From: CAYZMH01 sp964479445
GTDB taxonomy: Bacteria > Bacteroidota > Bacteroidia > Bacteroidales > GCA-2748055
DNA: 64,000 bases
Reading direction: 5' to 3'
NCBI GenBank assembly: GCA_964479445.1
Contig: CAYZMH010000002.1
Coordinates: 1-64,000, forward strand
Part shown: positions 55,704 through 64,000 of the stretch, one piece after another
Layout of the letters: each line of letters starts with the position of its first letter
How positions within the stretch are numbered: position 1 is the first letter of the stretch
The notes under the pieces: model-generated
The model's database searches: none
What the model saw: only the letters and a program-made list of their open reading frames with translations
Told to the model about the DNA's origin: nothing
Program-made: the position numbers and the translations under genes

Positions 55704-58430
55704 ATGTCTAAAGTTAAGCGAGTCTACACCTTTGGAGATAAGAAGGCTGAAGGAAGAACTGACATGAAAAACCTGCTGGGTGGTAAGGGAGCCAACCTGG
55801 CTGAGATGAATTTGATTGGTGTTCCAGTTCCTCCGGGATTTACTATTACAACCGATGTGTGTACAGAATACAATTCGGTAGGTAGTGAAAAAACAATCGA
55901 ACTTATCAAAGAGGAAGTTGAGGCTGCCGTAAAGAATATCGAGGATATTATGGGAACCAAATTTGGCAGCAATGAGGATCCCTGCCTAGTTTCGGTGCGT
56001 TCAGGAGCAAGAGTGTCGATGCCAGGTATGATGGATACAGTATTAAATCTCGGAATGAATGAGGATGCTGTTAAAGGATTGATTAACAAAACTGGAAATG
56101 AACGGTTTGCCTGGGATAGTTACCGTCGCTTCATACAAATGTATGGAGATGTAGTTTTAGGAATGAAACCCGCTTCCAAGCAAGATGTCGATCCGTTTGA
56201 AGAGATTATTGAAGAAGTAAAAGAGAATAAAGGCGTTGAACTTGATATTGAACTTACAGTTGATGACCTGAAAGAATTAGTCGATCGCTTTAAGAAAGTG
56301 GTTAAAGAGCGAACAGGAAGTGCATTCCCGACTGATCCTTGGGAGCAGCTGTGGGGATCGATCATGGCCGTATTTGATAGCTGGAACACAGAGCGCGCAA
56401 TTTATTATCGTGCTATGCACCAAATTCCCGAGGAATGGGGTACTGCTGTAAATGTTCAGGCTATGGTGTACGGTAATATGGGTGACAGCTCAGGAACAGG
56501 AGTAGCATTTACCAGAGATGCTGCTACAGGAGAGAACATCTTTAATGGAGAGTATCTTATCAATGCTCAGGGTGAAGATGTAGTTGCTGGTACTCGTACG
56601 CCTCAACAGATCACGAAAGAAGGTTCATTTCGTTGGGCCAAACTTGCACAGGTCGATGAAGAAGACAGGGCGAAAAACTATCCATCTCTGGAAGAGATCA
56701 TGCCAGATGTTTACAAAGAACTCTTTGATGTTCAGAAACGATTAGAGGAGCACTACGGTGATATGCAGGACCTTGAGTTCACTATTCAGGAGGGTAAACT
56801 ATGGCTTCTTCAGACCAGGAATGGTAAGAGAACGGGTGCCGCAATGGTGAAAATAGCAATGGATCTTCTGCGGGAAGGTAAAATCGATGAGAAAACGGCA
56901 ATTCTCCGTCAGGAACCAAATAGATTGGATGAGTTGTTGCATCCAGTATTCGATAAGAAAGCTATATCAAATGCTTCGGTTGTTGCAAAAGGACTTCCAG
57001 CTTCACCCGGTGCTGCTACCGGTCAGGTGGTTTTCTTTGCAGATGAAGCAGAAGAATGGGCTGAAAAAGGAAAAGAGGTTGTACTTGTTCGAATTGAGAC
57101 TTCCCCTGAAGATCTTAAGGGCATGAACGTGGCCAATGGTATTCTTACTGCCAGGGGAGGTATGACTTCCCATGCAGCAGTTGTCGCCCGGGGAATGGGT
57201 AAATGTTGTGTTTCTGGAGCAGGAGGTGTGAAGATAAATTACCGGGAGAAAACGATGAAAGTGGATGGAAAAGTTTTCAAAGAAGGGGATTGGATATCAC
57301 TTAATGGTTCAACAGGCGAGGTATATGATGGGAAAATAGATACAATTGAACCCGAATTAAGCGGAAACTTCGGAGAGGTTATGGATCTTACGAATAAGTT
57401 TGCAACCATGCATGTTAGAACCAATGCAGATACACCCAATGATGCTACCGTTGCTCGAAATTTCGGTGCTCAGGGTATCGGTCTTTGCCGTACCGAACAT
57501 ATGTTCTTTGAAGGTGATCGCATCAAAGCCATGCGTGAAATGATTCTTGCTTCAGATGAAGAAAAGAGGAGGAAGGCGCTCAATAAATTATTGCCGATTC
57601 AACGTCAGGATTTTGAAGGCATATTTGAAGCCATGCATGGACTGCCGGTTACAGTGCGTCTACTTGACCCACCTTTACATGAATTTATGCCACATGAAGA
57701 GGAGAACCAGAAAGATATGGCGAAAGAACTGGGAATTTCACCTGAGGAAGTCAAGGCTAAAGTCGAAGACCTGGATGAATTCAATCCCATGCTGGGTCAC
57801 CGGGGATGCCGCCTTGGGAATACCTATCCCGAGATTACTGAAATGCAAGCACGTGCTATTATCGAAGCTGCGCTGAATCTCAAGAAAAAGGGAGTAGAAG
57901 CCATTCCTGAGATTATGATTCCACTTATTGGCACGGCAGAAGAATTTAAAATGCAGGAAGAAATTGTTCGCAAAACTGCCGATAAAGTCTTTGCCGAGAT
58001 GAATGATACCATTGAATATCATGTAGGAACAATGATTGAAATTCCGAGAGCGGCGCTTACTGCAGATGAAGTATCGAAGCATGCAGAATTCTTCTCTTTT
58101 GGAACCAATGATCTTACGCAAATGACATTTGGTTACTCAAGAGATGATGCTGGTAGATTCTTGCCTGTTTATCTGAAAAAAGGATTGCTTAAGCATGATC
58201 CTTTCCAGGTTCTTGATCAAACAGGAGTCGGACAATTAGTTGAGATGGGAACGAAAAAAGGAAGAGCTTCCCGATCGGACCTTAAGGTTGGAATTTGTGG
58301 AGAACACGGAGGAGAACCCTCTTCTGTGGAATTCTGTAATCATGTAGGAATGAACTATGTAAGTTGTTCTCCATTCAGAGTTCCTATCGCACGACTGTCA
58401 GCTGCTCAAGCTGCTATTAAGCAGTCATAG
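55704..58430 (+). CDS. ppdK: Pyruvate, phosphate dikinase
   Basis: 908 aa, the normal length. The N-terminal ATP-grasp domain has GGKGANLAEM, VSVRSGARVSMPGMMDTVLNLG and FTRDAATGE. The central phosphohistidine domain has GGMTSHAAVVARGMGKCCV with the catalytic His. The C-terminal PEP-binding barrel has FGAQGIGLCRTEHMFF, GTNDLTQMTFGYSRDD and the catalytic Cys in GICGEHGG. It interconverts PEP and pyruvate with ATP/Pi and AMP/PPi. It is followed by a strong terminator. Confidence 0.98.
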   Translation: MSKVKRVYTFGDKKAEGRTDMKNLLGGKGANLAEMNLIGVPVPPGFTITTDVCTEYNSVGSEKTIELIKEEVEAAVKNIEDIMGTKFGSNEDPCLVSVRSGARVSMPGMMDTVLNLGMNEDAVKGLINKTGNERFAWDSYRRFIQMYGDVVLGMKPASKQDVDPFEEIIEEVKENKGVELDIELTVDDLKELVDRFKKVVKERTGSAFPTDPWEQLWGSIMAVFDSWNTERAIYYRAMHQIPEEWGTAVNVQAMVYGNMGDSSGTGVAFTRDAATGENIFNGEYLINAQGEDVVAGTRTPQQITKEGSFRWAKLAQVDEEDRAKNYPSLEEIMPDVYKELFDVQKRLEEHYGDMQDLEFTIQEGKLWLLQTRNGKRTGAAMVKIAMDLLREGKIDEKTAILRQEPNRLDELLHPVFDKKAISNASVVAKGLPASPGAATGQVVFFADEAEEWAEKGKEVVLVRIETSPEDLKGMNVANGILTARGGMTSHAAVVARGMGKCCVSGAGGVKINYREKTMKVDGKVFKEGDWISLNGSTGEVYDGKIDTIEPELSGNFGEVMDLTNKFATMHVRTNADTPNDATVARNFGAQGIGLCRTEHMFFEGDRIKAMREMILASDEEKRRKALNKLLPIQRQDFEGIFEAMHGLPVTVRLLDPPLHEFMPHEEENQKDMAKELGISPEEVKAKVEDLDEFNPMLGHRGCRLGNTYPEITEMQARAIIEAALNLKKKGVEAIPEIMIPLIGTAEEFKMQEEIVRKTADKVFAEMNDTIEYHVGTMIEIPRAALTADEVSKHAEFFSFGTNDLTQMTFGYSRDDAGRFLPVYLKKGLLKHDPFQVLDQTGVGQLVEMGTKKGRASRSDLKVGICGEHGGEPSSVEFCNHVGMNYVSCSPFRVPIARLSAAQAAIKQS

Positions 58431-58450
58431 GCTGTAGAACATCCCAATAA

Positions 58451-58488
58451 AAAAGGCAGTAAAGTTTGATTTACTGCCTTTTTTTTTG
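58451..58488 (+). terminator. Intrinsic terminator after ppdK
   Basis: GGCAGTAAA-GTTTGA-TTTACTGCC hairpin with an A-run before it and nine T after it. It ends the ppdK transcript. Confidence 0.92.
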
Positions 58489-58491
58489 ACC

Positions 58492-58522
58492 TTTGGATGC
58501 ATACCAGACCATCGTATCTTCC
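58492..58522 (+). promoter_or_regulatory. Possible promoter of pckA
   Basis: TTTG at 58492-58495, a 19-nt spacer, and TATCTTCC at 58515-58522 (6 of 8). It directly follows the ppdK terminator, where a new promoter is needed. The match is weak. Confidence 0.3.
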
Positions 58523-58566
58523 AATATAGATCTGGGTTATCCATGATTCTAAGTAAATAGTTTTAT

Positions 58567-60186
58567 ATGAATCCACGTATATCGCAATCAGACTTGGATG
58601 AGTTAGGTATTTATAATGCCAGAGAAATCCTTCATAATCCTACTTATGATCACCTATTTTCTGATGAACTTGATCCTGATATGAGCGGGTTTGAGAAAGG
58701 GACACTAACTGATTTTGGAGCTGTTAATGTACGAACTGGTAGATTTACAGGACGGTCACCAAAAGATAAGTATATACTTATTGATGATACCACCAAGGAT
58801 ACAGTTTGGTGGAAAAGTGAGAAAGCCAAATCTTCAGATAATAAACCCATTACAAGGGAAATTTGGGACCACGGCTATAAACTTGCGGCAAAAGAGCTTT
58901 CGGGAAAAAAATTGTACGTAGTAGATTGTTTTTGCGGTGCTAATGAGAACAGCCGACTTAGGGTACGTTTTATTATGGAGGTAGCATGGCAGGCACACTT
59001 TATTAAAAATATGTTTATCAGACCCAGCGAAAGCGAATTGGATGACTTCGAACCCGATTTTGTAGTATTGACTGCTTCAAAAACAACGAATCCCGACTGG
59101 AAAAAACAAAACCTGAATTCAGAGGTATTTGTTTTTTTTAATCTTACTGACAGGAGAGCGGTAATAGGGGGATCATGGTATGGGGGTGAGATGAAAAAAG
59201 GCGTCTTTTCTGTAATGAATTTTTTCCTGCCTCTGGAGGGGATTGCCTCCATGCATTGCTCGGCGAATGTGGGAAAAGAAGGAGATGTGGCAATTTTCTT
59301 TGGCTTATCGGGTACGGGAAAAACTACACTCTCCACAGATCCTAAACGGGCTCTCATTGGAGACGATGAGCATGGATGGGATGACCATGGTGTATTTAAC
59401 CTCGAGGGTGGATGTTATGCCAAAACTATCCATCTCAAAAAGGAAAGTGAGCCGGATATATATAACGCGATTAGAAGGGATGCCTTGCTTGAAAATGTAA
59501 CTGTTATGAGTGATGGATCGGTGGATTTCAATGATGATTCTATAACAGAAAATACTAGGGTATCTTATCCGATTTATCACATAGAGAATATCGCTAAACC
59601 TGTGTCAAGAGCCGGCCATGCCAAGAAAGTTATTTTTCTCACTGCAGATGCCTTTGGTGTAATTCCTCCCGTATCAATACTATCACCAGATCAAACCCGG
59701 TACCATTTCCTTTCAGGATTTACATCTAAATTAGCAGGTACGGAGGTTGGTATTGATAAACCAGTACCAGTGTTCTCTGCTTGTTTTGGTGCTGCTTTTT
59801 TGTTATTACATCCCACACGCTACGCTCATGAACTAGTTAAACGCATGGAAGAATCGGAAGCAAAAGCATATTTGGTTAATACAGGATGGAATGGAACAGG
59901 AAAGCGTATATCGATAAAGAATACCCGATCTATTATTGATAATATCTTAAATAACCAGGTATATAAAGTAAATACACGGGTAATACCTTACTTTAATCTT
60001 GAACTACCAATATCATTACCCGGCGTAGATGACAAAATACTTGATCCACGTAATACGTATGAGCATGTATCTGAATGGGAACAAAGAGCCAATGAGCTAG
60101 CCAGGAAGTTTATAGAGAATTTCGAACAATTTACGGATACTGAAGAGGGTAAAAGATTGATTGCTGTAGGTCCCCAGGTTACGTAG
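58567..60186 (+). CDS. pckA: Phosphoenolpyruvate carboxykinase (ATP)
   Basis: 539 aa ATP-type [17 protein letters not shown], the [22 protein letters not shown] stretch with metal ligands, kinase-1 motif [32 protein letters not shown] and [12 protein letters not shown]. It interconverts oxaloacetate and PEP. In anaerobic Bacteroidota it often runs towards oxaloacetate and conserves ATP on the way to succinate; the direction here cannot be seen from sequence. Confidence 0.97.
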   Translation: MNPRISQSDLDELGIYNAREILHNPTYDHLFSDELDPDMSGFEKGTLTDFGAVNVRTGRFTGRSPKDKYILIDDTTKDTVWWKSEKAKSSDNKPITREIWDHGYKLAAKELSGKKLYVVDCFCGANENSRLRVRFIMEVAWQAHFIKNMFIRPSESELDDFEPDFVVLTASKTTNPDWKKQNLNSEVFVFFNLTDRRAVIGGSWYGGEMKKGVFSVMNFFLPLEGIASMHCSANVGKEGDVAIFFGLSGTGKTTLSTDPKRALIGDDEHGWDDHGVFNLEGGCYAKTIHLKKESEPDIYNAIRRDALLENVTVMSDGSVDFNDDSITENTRVSYPIYHIENIAKPVSRAGHAKKVIFLTADAFGVIPPVSILSPDQTRYHFLSGFTSKLAGTEVGIDKPVPVFSACFGAAFLLLHPTRYAHELVKRMEESEAKAYLVNTGWNGTGKRISIKNTRSIIDNILNNQVYKVNTRVIPYFNLELPISLPGVDDKILDPRNTYEHVSEWEQRANELARKFIENFEQFTDTEEGKRLIAVGPQVT

Positions 60187-60209
60187 AAATCAGATTATAG
60201 CTACTAACC

Positions 60210-60875
60210 ATGATACCGAATTCATCAGAGTTACTGGGTGTTGTTTGGCCACTAATACTAGCCTATTTATTAGGTTCAATTCCAACTGCCGTTTGGATTG
60301 GCCGGTGGTTCTACCATATTGACATACGGAAGTATGGTAGCAAAAATGCCGGTGCAACAAATGTAATGAGAGTCCTGGGGATTAAAGCAGGAGTCCCGGT
60401 ACTTCTGATTGACATGTTTAAAGGATGGGCAGCGGTATCATTAATGGTCTTTCAAAATTATTATAATCAAGATAGCGAACAAGGAGTAGTTTATGCGATT
60501 TGCCTGGGTGTTTTGGCAGTAATGGGTCACATATTTCCAGTTTTCGCGGGTTTTAAGGGAGGTAAAGGTGTAGCAACAGTAACCGGTGTTTGTGCCGGGT
60601 TGGTTCCTTTAGCTACGATTACTGCTTTTATGCTATTTCTAATAGTGGTTATTCTAACCAAATACGTGTCATTAGGCTCTCTGAGTGCAGCAGTTTATTT
60701 CTCAGTTTACATATTATTAATTGTTCCGCATAGCATTATTTCCATGCGGGTTTTTTCTGTAATTGTAACTCTTTTAATTATTATAACCCACAGAAAGAAT
60801 ATTCACCGTTTGTGGAAAGGTGAGGAAAATAAAGCAACTTTTCTCTACAAGTCACAGAATCTCAAATCCGATTAA
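60210..60875 (+). CDS. plsY: Acyl-phosphate:glycerol-3-phosphate acyltransferase PlsY
   Basis: 221 aa with five to six membrane helices. The motifs YLLGSIPTAVWIGRW, GSKNAGATNVMRVLG, GHIFPVFAGFKGGKGVAT are the three conserved cytoplasmic loops of PlsY (acyl-phosphate binding and catalysis). It makes lysophosphatidate from acyl-phosphate and glycerol-3-P. It follows pckA by 23 nt and overlaps the convergent cdaA by 4 nt. Confidence 0.95.
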   Translation: MIPNSSELLGVVWPLILAYLLGSIPTAVWIGRWFYHIDIRKYGSKNAGATNVMRVLGIKAGVPVLLIDMFKGWAAVSLMVFQNYYNQDSEQGVVYAICLGVLAVMGHIFPVFAGFKGGKGVATVTGVCAGLVPLATITAFMLFLIVVILTKYVSLGSLSAAVYFSVYILLIVPHSIISMRVFSVIVTLLIIITHRKNIHRLWKGEENKATFLYKSQNLKSD

Positions 60876-61663
60876 ACTGTTTTTTCCCCGAATTCATCTT
60901 CCAGTTTTTGAGTAAGAGCTTTAATTCCAATGTTCTTTAGCAAAATGCCGTTTTCTGCTGTTGAAATCTGACCTGTCTCCTCTGAAACAATGATTACGAA
61001 TGAATCGGTGACCTCAGATATTCCGAGAGCGGCTCGGTGACGTAAACCATATTCCGGTGGAAGGTCTAGTTTTTCTGTTACAGGTAGGATAACTCTTGCA
61101 GCTTTTAAAGTCTCACGATCGATGATCAAGGCTCCGTCATGTAATGGGGCATTTTGATTGAATATACTCAAAATCAAACGACTTGAAGTTATTGCGTTCA
61201 GAATGTCACCCGTTTCTGCATACATATTCATATTTGATTTTCTTCGAATTACAATCAGAGCACCTGTTTTAGTCTGAGACATTTGCATAACAGCTTTGAG
61301 TATAGATTTGACTCTTACACGCGGTTTTGATTCAAATCTGAGATTCAAAAACTTCTCGATACTGAGTCGATTGCCATCTATGTATCTTGATCCCATATAA
61401 ATGAGAAAGCGCCTTATCTCTTGCTGGAAAACAATGATCAAAGCTATTACCCCCACTCCAATTACCTGCCCGATAATTGACGAAAGCAGTTCCATCTGTA
61501 AGGCCCGAACTACCCACCAAAAAACATATATGCCTGCGATTGCCAGGATTATATTAAGAGCAACCGTTCCCCTGACCAGCAGGTATAGTTGATAAAGTAG
61601 CAAAGCAACAAGAAAAATGTCAATTATGTCAAGTAATCGAATATGTATAAATAGTGGAAGCAT
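60872..61663 (-). CDS. cdaA: Diadenylate cyclase CdaA
   Basis: 263 aa. Three N-terminal membrane helices (about 10-90) followed by a DAC domain with GALIVIRRKSN, NAPLHDGALIID (the DGA metal/ATP motif) and GLRHRAALGISE (RHR motif). It makes cyclic di-AMP from two ATP. Lies after folP in the same direction, an arrangement that recurs in Bacteroidota. A cdaR gene is not present, as is usual in this phylum. Confidence 0.94.
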   Translation of the reverse strand: MLPLFIHIRLLDIIDIFLVALLLYQLYLLVRGTVALNIILAIAGIYVFWWVVRALQMELLSSIIGQVIGVGVIALIIVFQQEIRRFLIYMGSRYIDGNRLSIEKFLNLRFESKPRVRVKSILKAVMQMSQTKTGALIVIRRKSNMNMYAETGDILNAITSSRLILSIFNQNAPLHDGALIIDRETLKAARVILPVTEKLDLPPEYGLRHRAALGISEVTDSFVIIVSEETGQISTAENGILLKNIGIKALTQKLEDEFGEKTV

Positions 61664-61681
61664 GGAAGTGCGATTCTATAA

Positions 61682-61689
61682 CAAATGTA
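61682..61689 (-). promoter_or_regulatory. Possible internal promoter before cdaA
   Basis: On the minus strand TACATTTG, a perfect TAnnTTTG match, 18 nt before the cdaA start in the 44-nt gap after folP. No clear -33 element. It may let cdaA be expressed apart from folP. Confidence 0.35.
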
Positions 61690-61707
61690 CAAAATGCAAA
61701 TAAAAGG

Positions 61708-62586
61708 TTACCATTGATATTTTTTGGTTTCCAGAAATATTTTTATTGCCTCTCGAGCTTCATTAACGTCATGAACTCTAAGGATATTGACCCCCTTTAA
61801 AAGTAATATCATATGAAGAGCGGTTGTACCATTGAGACTATTTTTGGCAGAGGTGTTTAGTAGCTTTGAAACCATAGATTTTCGGGATATTCCGGCTAGA
61901 ATAGGTAATTCAAATAGTTGAAAATCATGAAGATTGGCTAATAATTGGTAATTGTGGTCTAATGATTTACCAAAACCAAAGCCGGGATCAATTACAATAT
62001 CGTTGATCCCTTTTTTCTTGAGTATGGTTATTTTCTCTGAAAAGAAAGCTATGATTTCATCTACAACATTCTCGTATTGAGGGCTCAATTGCATATTGCT
62101 GGGTGTCCCTTTCATATGCATAACTATGTATGGAACTTGCAGTTTGGAGATGGCATCAACCATTTCAGCATCATCTTCAAATGCAGAAATGTCATTAATA
62201 ATGTTCACTTGATATTTTTCTATCATTTTGTAAGCCAGAGAAGATTTGGTAGTATCAAGTGAAATGATTGCGTCGGGATAGGACTTCCTTACCTGTTCAA
62301 TTACAGGTAATAACCGCTCTTCTTCCTCCCCGGGATCTACTCGATTGGCACCCGGTCTGGATGATTCGGCTCCAATGTCAAGAATGTCAGCTCCCTGCTC
62401 AAGTAGCTCTCCGGCTTTATCAACAGCGATCCGTGGCTCTATGTACTTTCCACCATCATAGAATGAGTCTGGAGTAACATTTATTATTCCCATAATTCTT
62501 GGTATGGATAAATCTAAGATTTTACCACCACAATTCAATGAGAGATTCGTTGAAAAAAAATTATCTTTAGATTCATTTGCTGTCAT
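61708..62586 (-). CDS. folP: Dihydropteroate synthase
   Basis: 292 aa TIM barrel. IMGIINVTPDSFYDGGKY, ILDIGAESSRPGA, the INDISAF stretch, VIDPGFGFGKSLDHNY and a C-terminal LRVHDVNEAREAI. It condenses dihydropterin pyrophosphate with p-aminobenzoate in folate synthesis. Residues 1-25 before the conserved core are a little longer than usual, so a later start is possible, but none is clearly better. Confidence 0.94.
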   Translation of the reverse strand: MTANESKDNFFSTNLSLNCGGKILDLSIPRIMGIINVTPDSFYDGGKYIEPRIAVDKAGELLEQGADILDIGAESSRPGANRVDPGEEEERLLPVIEQVRKSYPDAIISLDTTKSSLAYKMIEKYQVNIINDISAFEDDAEMVDAISKLQVPYIVMHMKGTPSNMQLSPQYENVVDEIIAFFSEKITILKKKGINDIVIDPGFGFGKSLDHNYQLLANLHDFQLFELPILAGISRKSMVSKLLNTSAKNSLNGTTALHMILLLKGVNILRVHDVNEAREAIKIFLETKKYQW

Positions 62587-62708
62587 AAGGTTTCACTAAA
62601 TTCATTGTCATTTCAAATGAAAACACACAATAGCACAGCAACTGGATTGCTATGCTCAGGAGAAGCAGACAAATTAAATAAAATTATTTACATAAAGGTG
62701 TTCATTCC

Positions 62709-63389
62709 ATGAGTTTTGTTGTTGTAGAAGGATTAGACGGATCTGGGAAATCGACACAGGTTGCTTTACTGAAGGAATATCTTAAAAAAGAGAGTATTCC
62801 ATTTAAGTATCTGCATTTCCCAAGATTGGAAGAAGGGGTGTATGGTAAATTGATTGCAAGGTTTCTCAGAGGTGAAATGGGGCGAATTGATCAAGTCGAT
62901 CCGTATCTTGTGGCACTTATTTTTGCAGGAGATAGAGGAGATGCAAAAGAGATGATCTGTTCCTGGATAAAAGATGGGTATTTTGTCTTGATAGATCGTT
63001 ATGTGTACTCTAACATAGCATTTCAATGTGCAAAAATCAATGCAGTGTATGAGCAAACTCTTCTTCGCGATTGGATCCTTCAGTTTGAATTTTCACACCT
63101 GGGCTTACCTGTTCCCGATATTAATCTTTTTTTAGATGTACCCTTGAAATTTATACAGGAAAAACTAAAGGCCTCAAGGTTAGGACCCGACCGGTCCTAT
63201 CTAAAGGGTAAAACAGATATCCATGAAGATGATCTGACTTTTCAACAAAAGGTGAGAGAAATATATTTGTCGCTTAGGGGGAAGGTGGATAATTTAAAGA
63301 TTATTGATTGTTCATCCAATAATAATATACAATCCCCAAATATTATTTTTGAAAAACTCAGGAAGGAACTTCCACTGAAATCAAAATAA
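62709..63389 (+). CDS. tmk: Thymidylate kinase
   Basis: 226 aa. P-loop EGLDGSGKST at residues 7-16, the YLHFPRLEEGVYGKLIARFLRGE stretch, AGDRGDAKE and the LIDRYVYSNIAFQCAK DR motif, which are typical of dTMP kinase; the lid segment is rather short of Arg. It phosphorylates dTMP to dTDP for DNA and for dTDP-sugar synthesis. It is divergent from folP over a 122-nt gap in which I see no convincing promoter. Confidence 0.9.
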   Translation: MSFVVVEGLDGSGKSTQVALLKEYLKKESIPFKYLHFPRLEEGVYGKLIARFLRGEMGRIDQVDPYLVALIFAGDRGDAKEMICSWIKDGYFVLIDRYVYSNIAFQCAKINAVYEQTLLRDWILQFEFSHLGLPVPDINLFLDVPLKFIQEKLKASRLGPDRSYLKGKTDIHEDDLTFQQKVREIYLSLRGKVDNLKIIDCSSNNNIQSPNIIFEKLRKELPLKSK

Positions 63390-63400
63390 ACTATGACTCT

Positions 63401-64000
63401 ATGAAGCAAATACGATTGATAAGCCGTCTGATAATTGGAGTGACATTTATATTTAGTGGATTTGTCAAAGCTATTGATCCACTGGGATCTGCATATAAGT
63501 TTTCAGACTATTTCACCGCTTTTAATCTGGATTTTCTTCAACCAATTACGATTGTTTTTGCTATTTTGCTATCCTCATTTGAATTTGTCCTTGGACTGGT
63601 CATATTACTAGGTTACCTGAAACGTGGGTCGTATTGGTTGCTCCTACTTTTTATGAGTTTCTTCACGTTGCTTACATTTTTTCTTGCCCTGTTCAACCCG
63701 GTTTCAGATTGTGGTTGTTTTGGAGATGCAATAATTATGACGAACTGGGAAACATTCTTTAAAAACCTGGTTTTAATGGTGTTCGTTCTTATATTGTTTG
63801 GTAACCGAGAGAAAGAAAAAGATGTTCTTCATAAAAACCTCGAAAAAACTTTGGTGTTTCTATTTTTCGCTGGGATTGTTTACCTGTCTGTTTATAGCTA
63901 TTTTCACCTTCCAATAATAGACTTTAGGCCTTATGATATAGGAACCTATATACCGGATGAGATGGAAATTCCAGAGGACGCTCCTGTAGATGAATATAAG
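63401..64000 (+). CDS. DoxX-like membrane protein (BT_3928 family), truncated by window end
   Basis: Open from ATG 63401 (11 nt after tmk) to the last base, 200 codons without a stop. N-terminal RLISRLIIGVTFIFSGFVKAIDPLGSAYKFSDYF is typical of DoxX/MauE-like proteins of the BT_3928 type. About four to five helices follow, with NPVSDCGCFGDA (a CGCFG motif seen also in MauE-like proteins) near residue 105 and a further helix near 150. Full-length relatives continue into a soluble, often thioredoxin-like or extra domain, here lost. It may take part in envelope redox chemistry; this is inference. Confidence 0.8.
   Translation, partial: MKQIRLISRLIIGVTFIFSGFVKAIDPLGSAYKFSDYFTAFNLDFLQPITIVFAILLSSFEFVLGLVILLGYLKRGSYWLLLLFMSFFTLLTFFLALFNPVSDCGCFGDAIIMTNWETFFKNLVLMVFVLILFGNREKEKDVLHKNLEKTLVFLFFAGIVYLSVYSYFHLPIIDFRPYDIGTYIPDEMEIPEDAPVDEYK

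Noticed and set aside
1..64000. CRISPR arrays, IS elements, prophage, biosynthetic cluster
   Set aside because: No regular direct repeats, transposase motifs, phage structural genes or synthase megagenes were seen.

Overview
This 64 kb window is chromosomal DNA from a member of the Bacteroidota, probably an anaerobic or facultative Bacteroidales/Marinilabiliales-like lineage (the order is an inference). The support is: a gliding-motility/T9SS type-B C-terminal domain protein; a PorE-like TPR/beta-propeller/OmpA protein; the DUF3822-rsmD pair; SiaB/SiaC homologues; a BT_3928-like DoxX protein next to tmk/folP/cdaA; and repeated promoter matches to the Bacteroidota -7 box TAnnTTTG instead of TATAAT. 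G+C is moderate (about 40% by eye) and coding density is high. I see no CRISPR array, insertion sequence, prophage, rRNA operon or obvious genomic island; most of the window is core genome.

Layout. 1-4.5 kb: a small outer-membrane-like protein, then a two-gene membrane module: a 9-TM protein and an 882-aa protein that joins a cytochrome bd subunit I-like membrane domain to an eight-CXXCH c-type cytochrome. This is the most unusual locus here. 4.5-8.8 kb: FKBP isomerase, then zwf-pgl-kynU, ended by a shared terminator facing tRNA-Asp. 9-13 kb: rsmD, DUF3822, an unknown membrane-anchored protein and a RecD-like helicase. 12.6-19.4 kb: a tightly packed seven-gene leftward operon for nucleotide sugars (ugd, UDP-glucuronate decarboxylase, rfbA, rfbC, rfbD, phosphohexomutase, yjbQ); rfbB is not in it. 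19.7-28.8 kb: rpsA with a long acidic N-terminus, a STAS protein, rnz, guaA, an S41 protease, pnuC, an NadR-type kinase and an RlmL-like methyltransferase.

29-37.8 kb holds signalling and envelope genes: siaB-siaC, a 1031-aa TerB/FHA-like/ABC-G transporter, a PepSY-type membrane protein with a His-rich lipoprotein, clpB, and an HPt-STAS pair. With the STAS gene after rpsA, five partner-switch or phosphorelay components lie within 16 kb without a PP2C/SpoIIE phosphatase or sigma factor in sight. 38-48 kb: a TPR protein and PorE-like OmpA protein (T9SS/cell envelope), gcvT, comB, the serine genes serC-serA, DUF1015, yggS and a DHOD-like protein. 48-54.5 kb: a leftward block pyk - DUF6702 - CHU_C cargo - TPR - HEAT. 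54.5-64 kb: xerD, ppdK, pckA, plsY, cdaA, folP, tmk and a DoxX-like gene cut by the window end.

Together the genes describe a T9SS-bearing heterotroph with an oxidative pentose phosphate entry, a reversible PEP/pyruvate/oxaloacetate node (pyk, ppdK and pckA within 7 kb), serine and dTDP-/UDP-sugar synthesis, c-di-AMP signalling and an unusual multihaem respiratory module. Function statements rest on recognised motifs and family knowledge; no database search was run.
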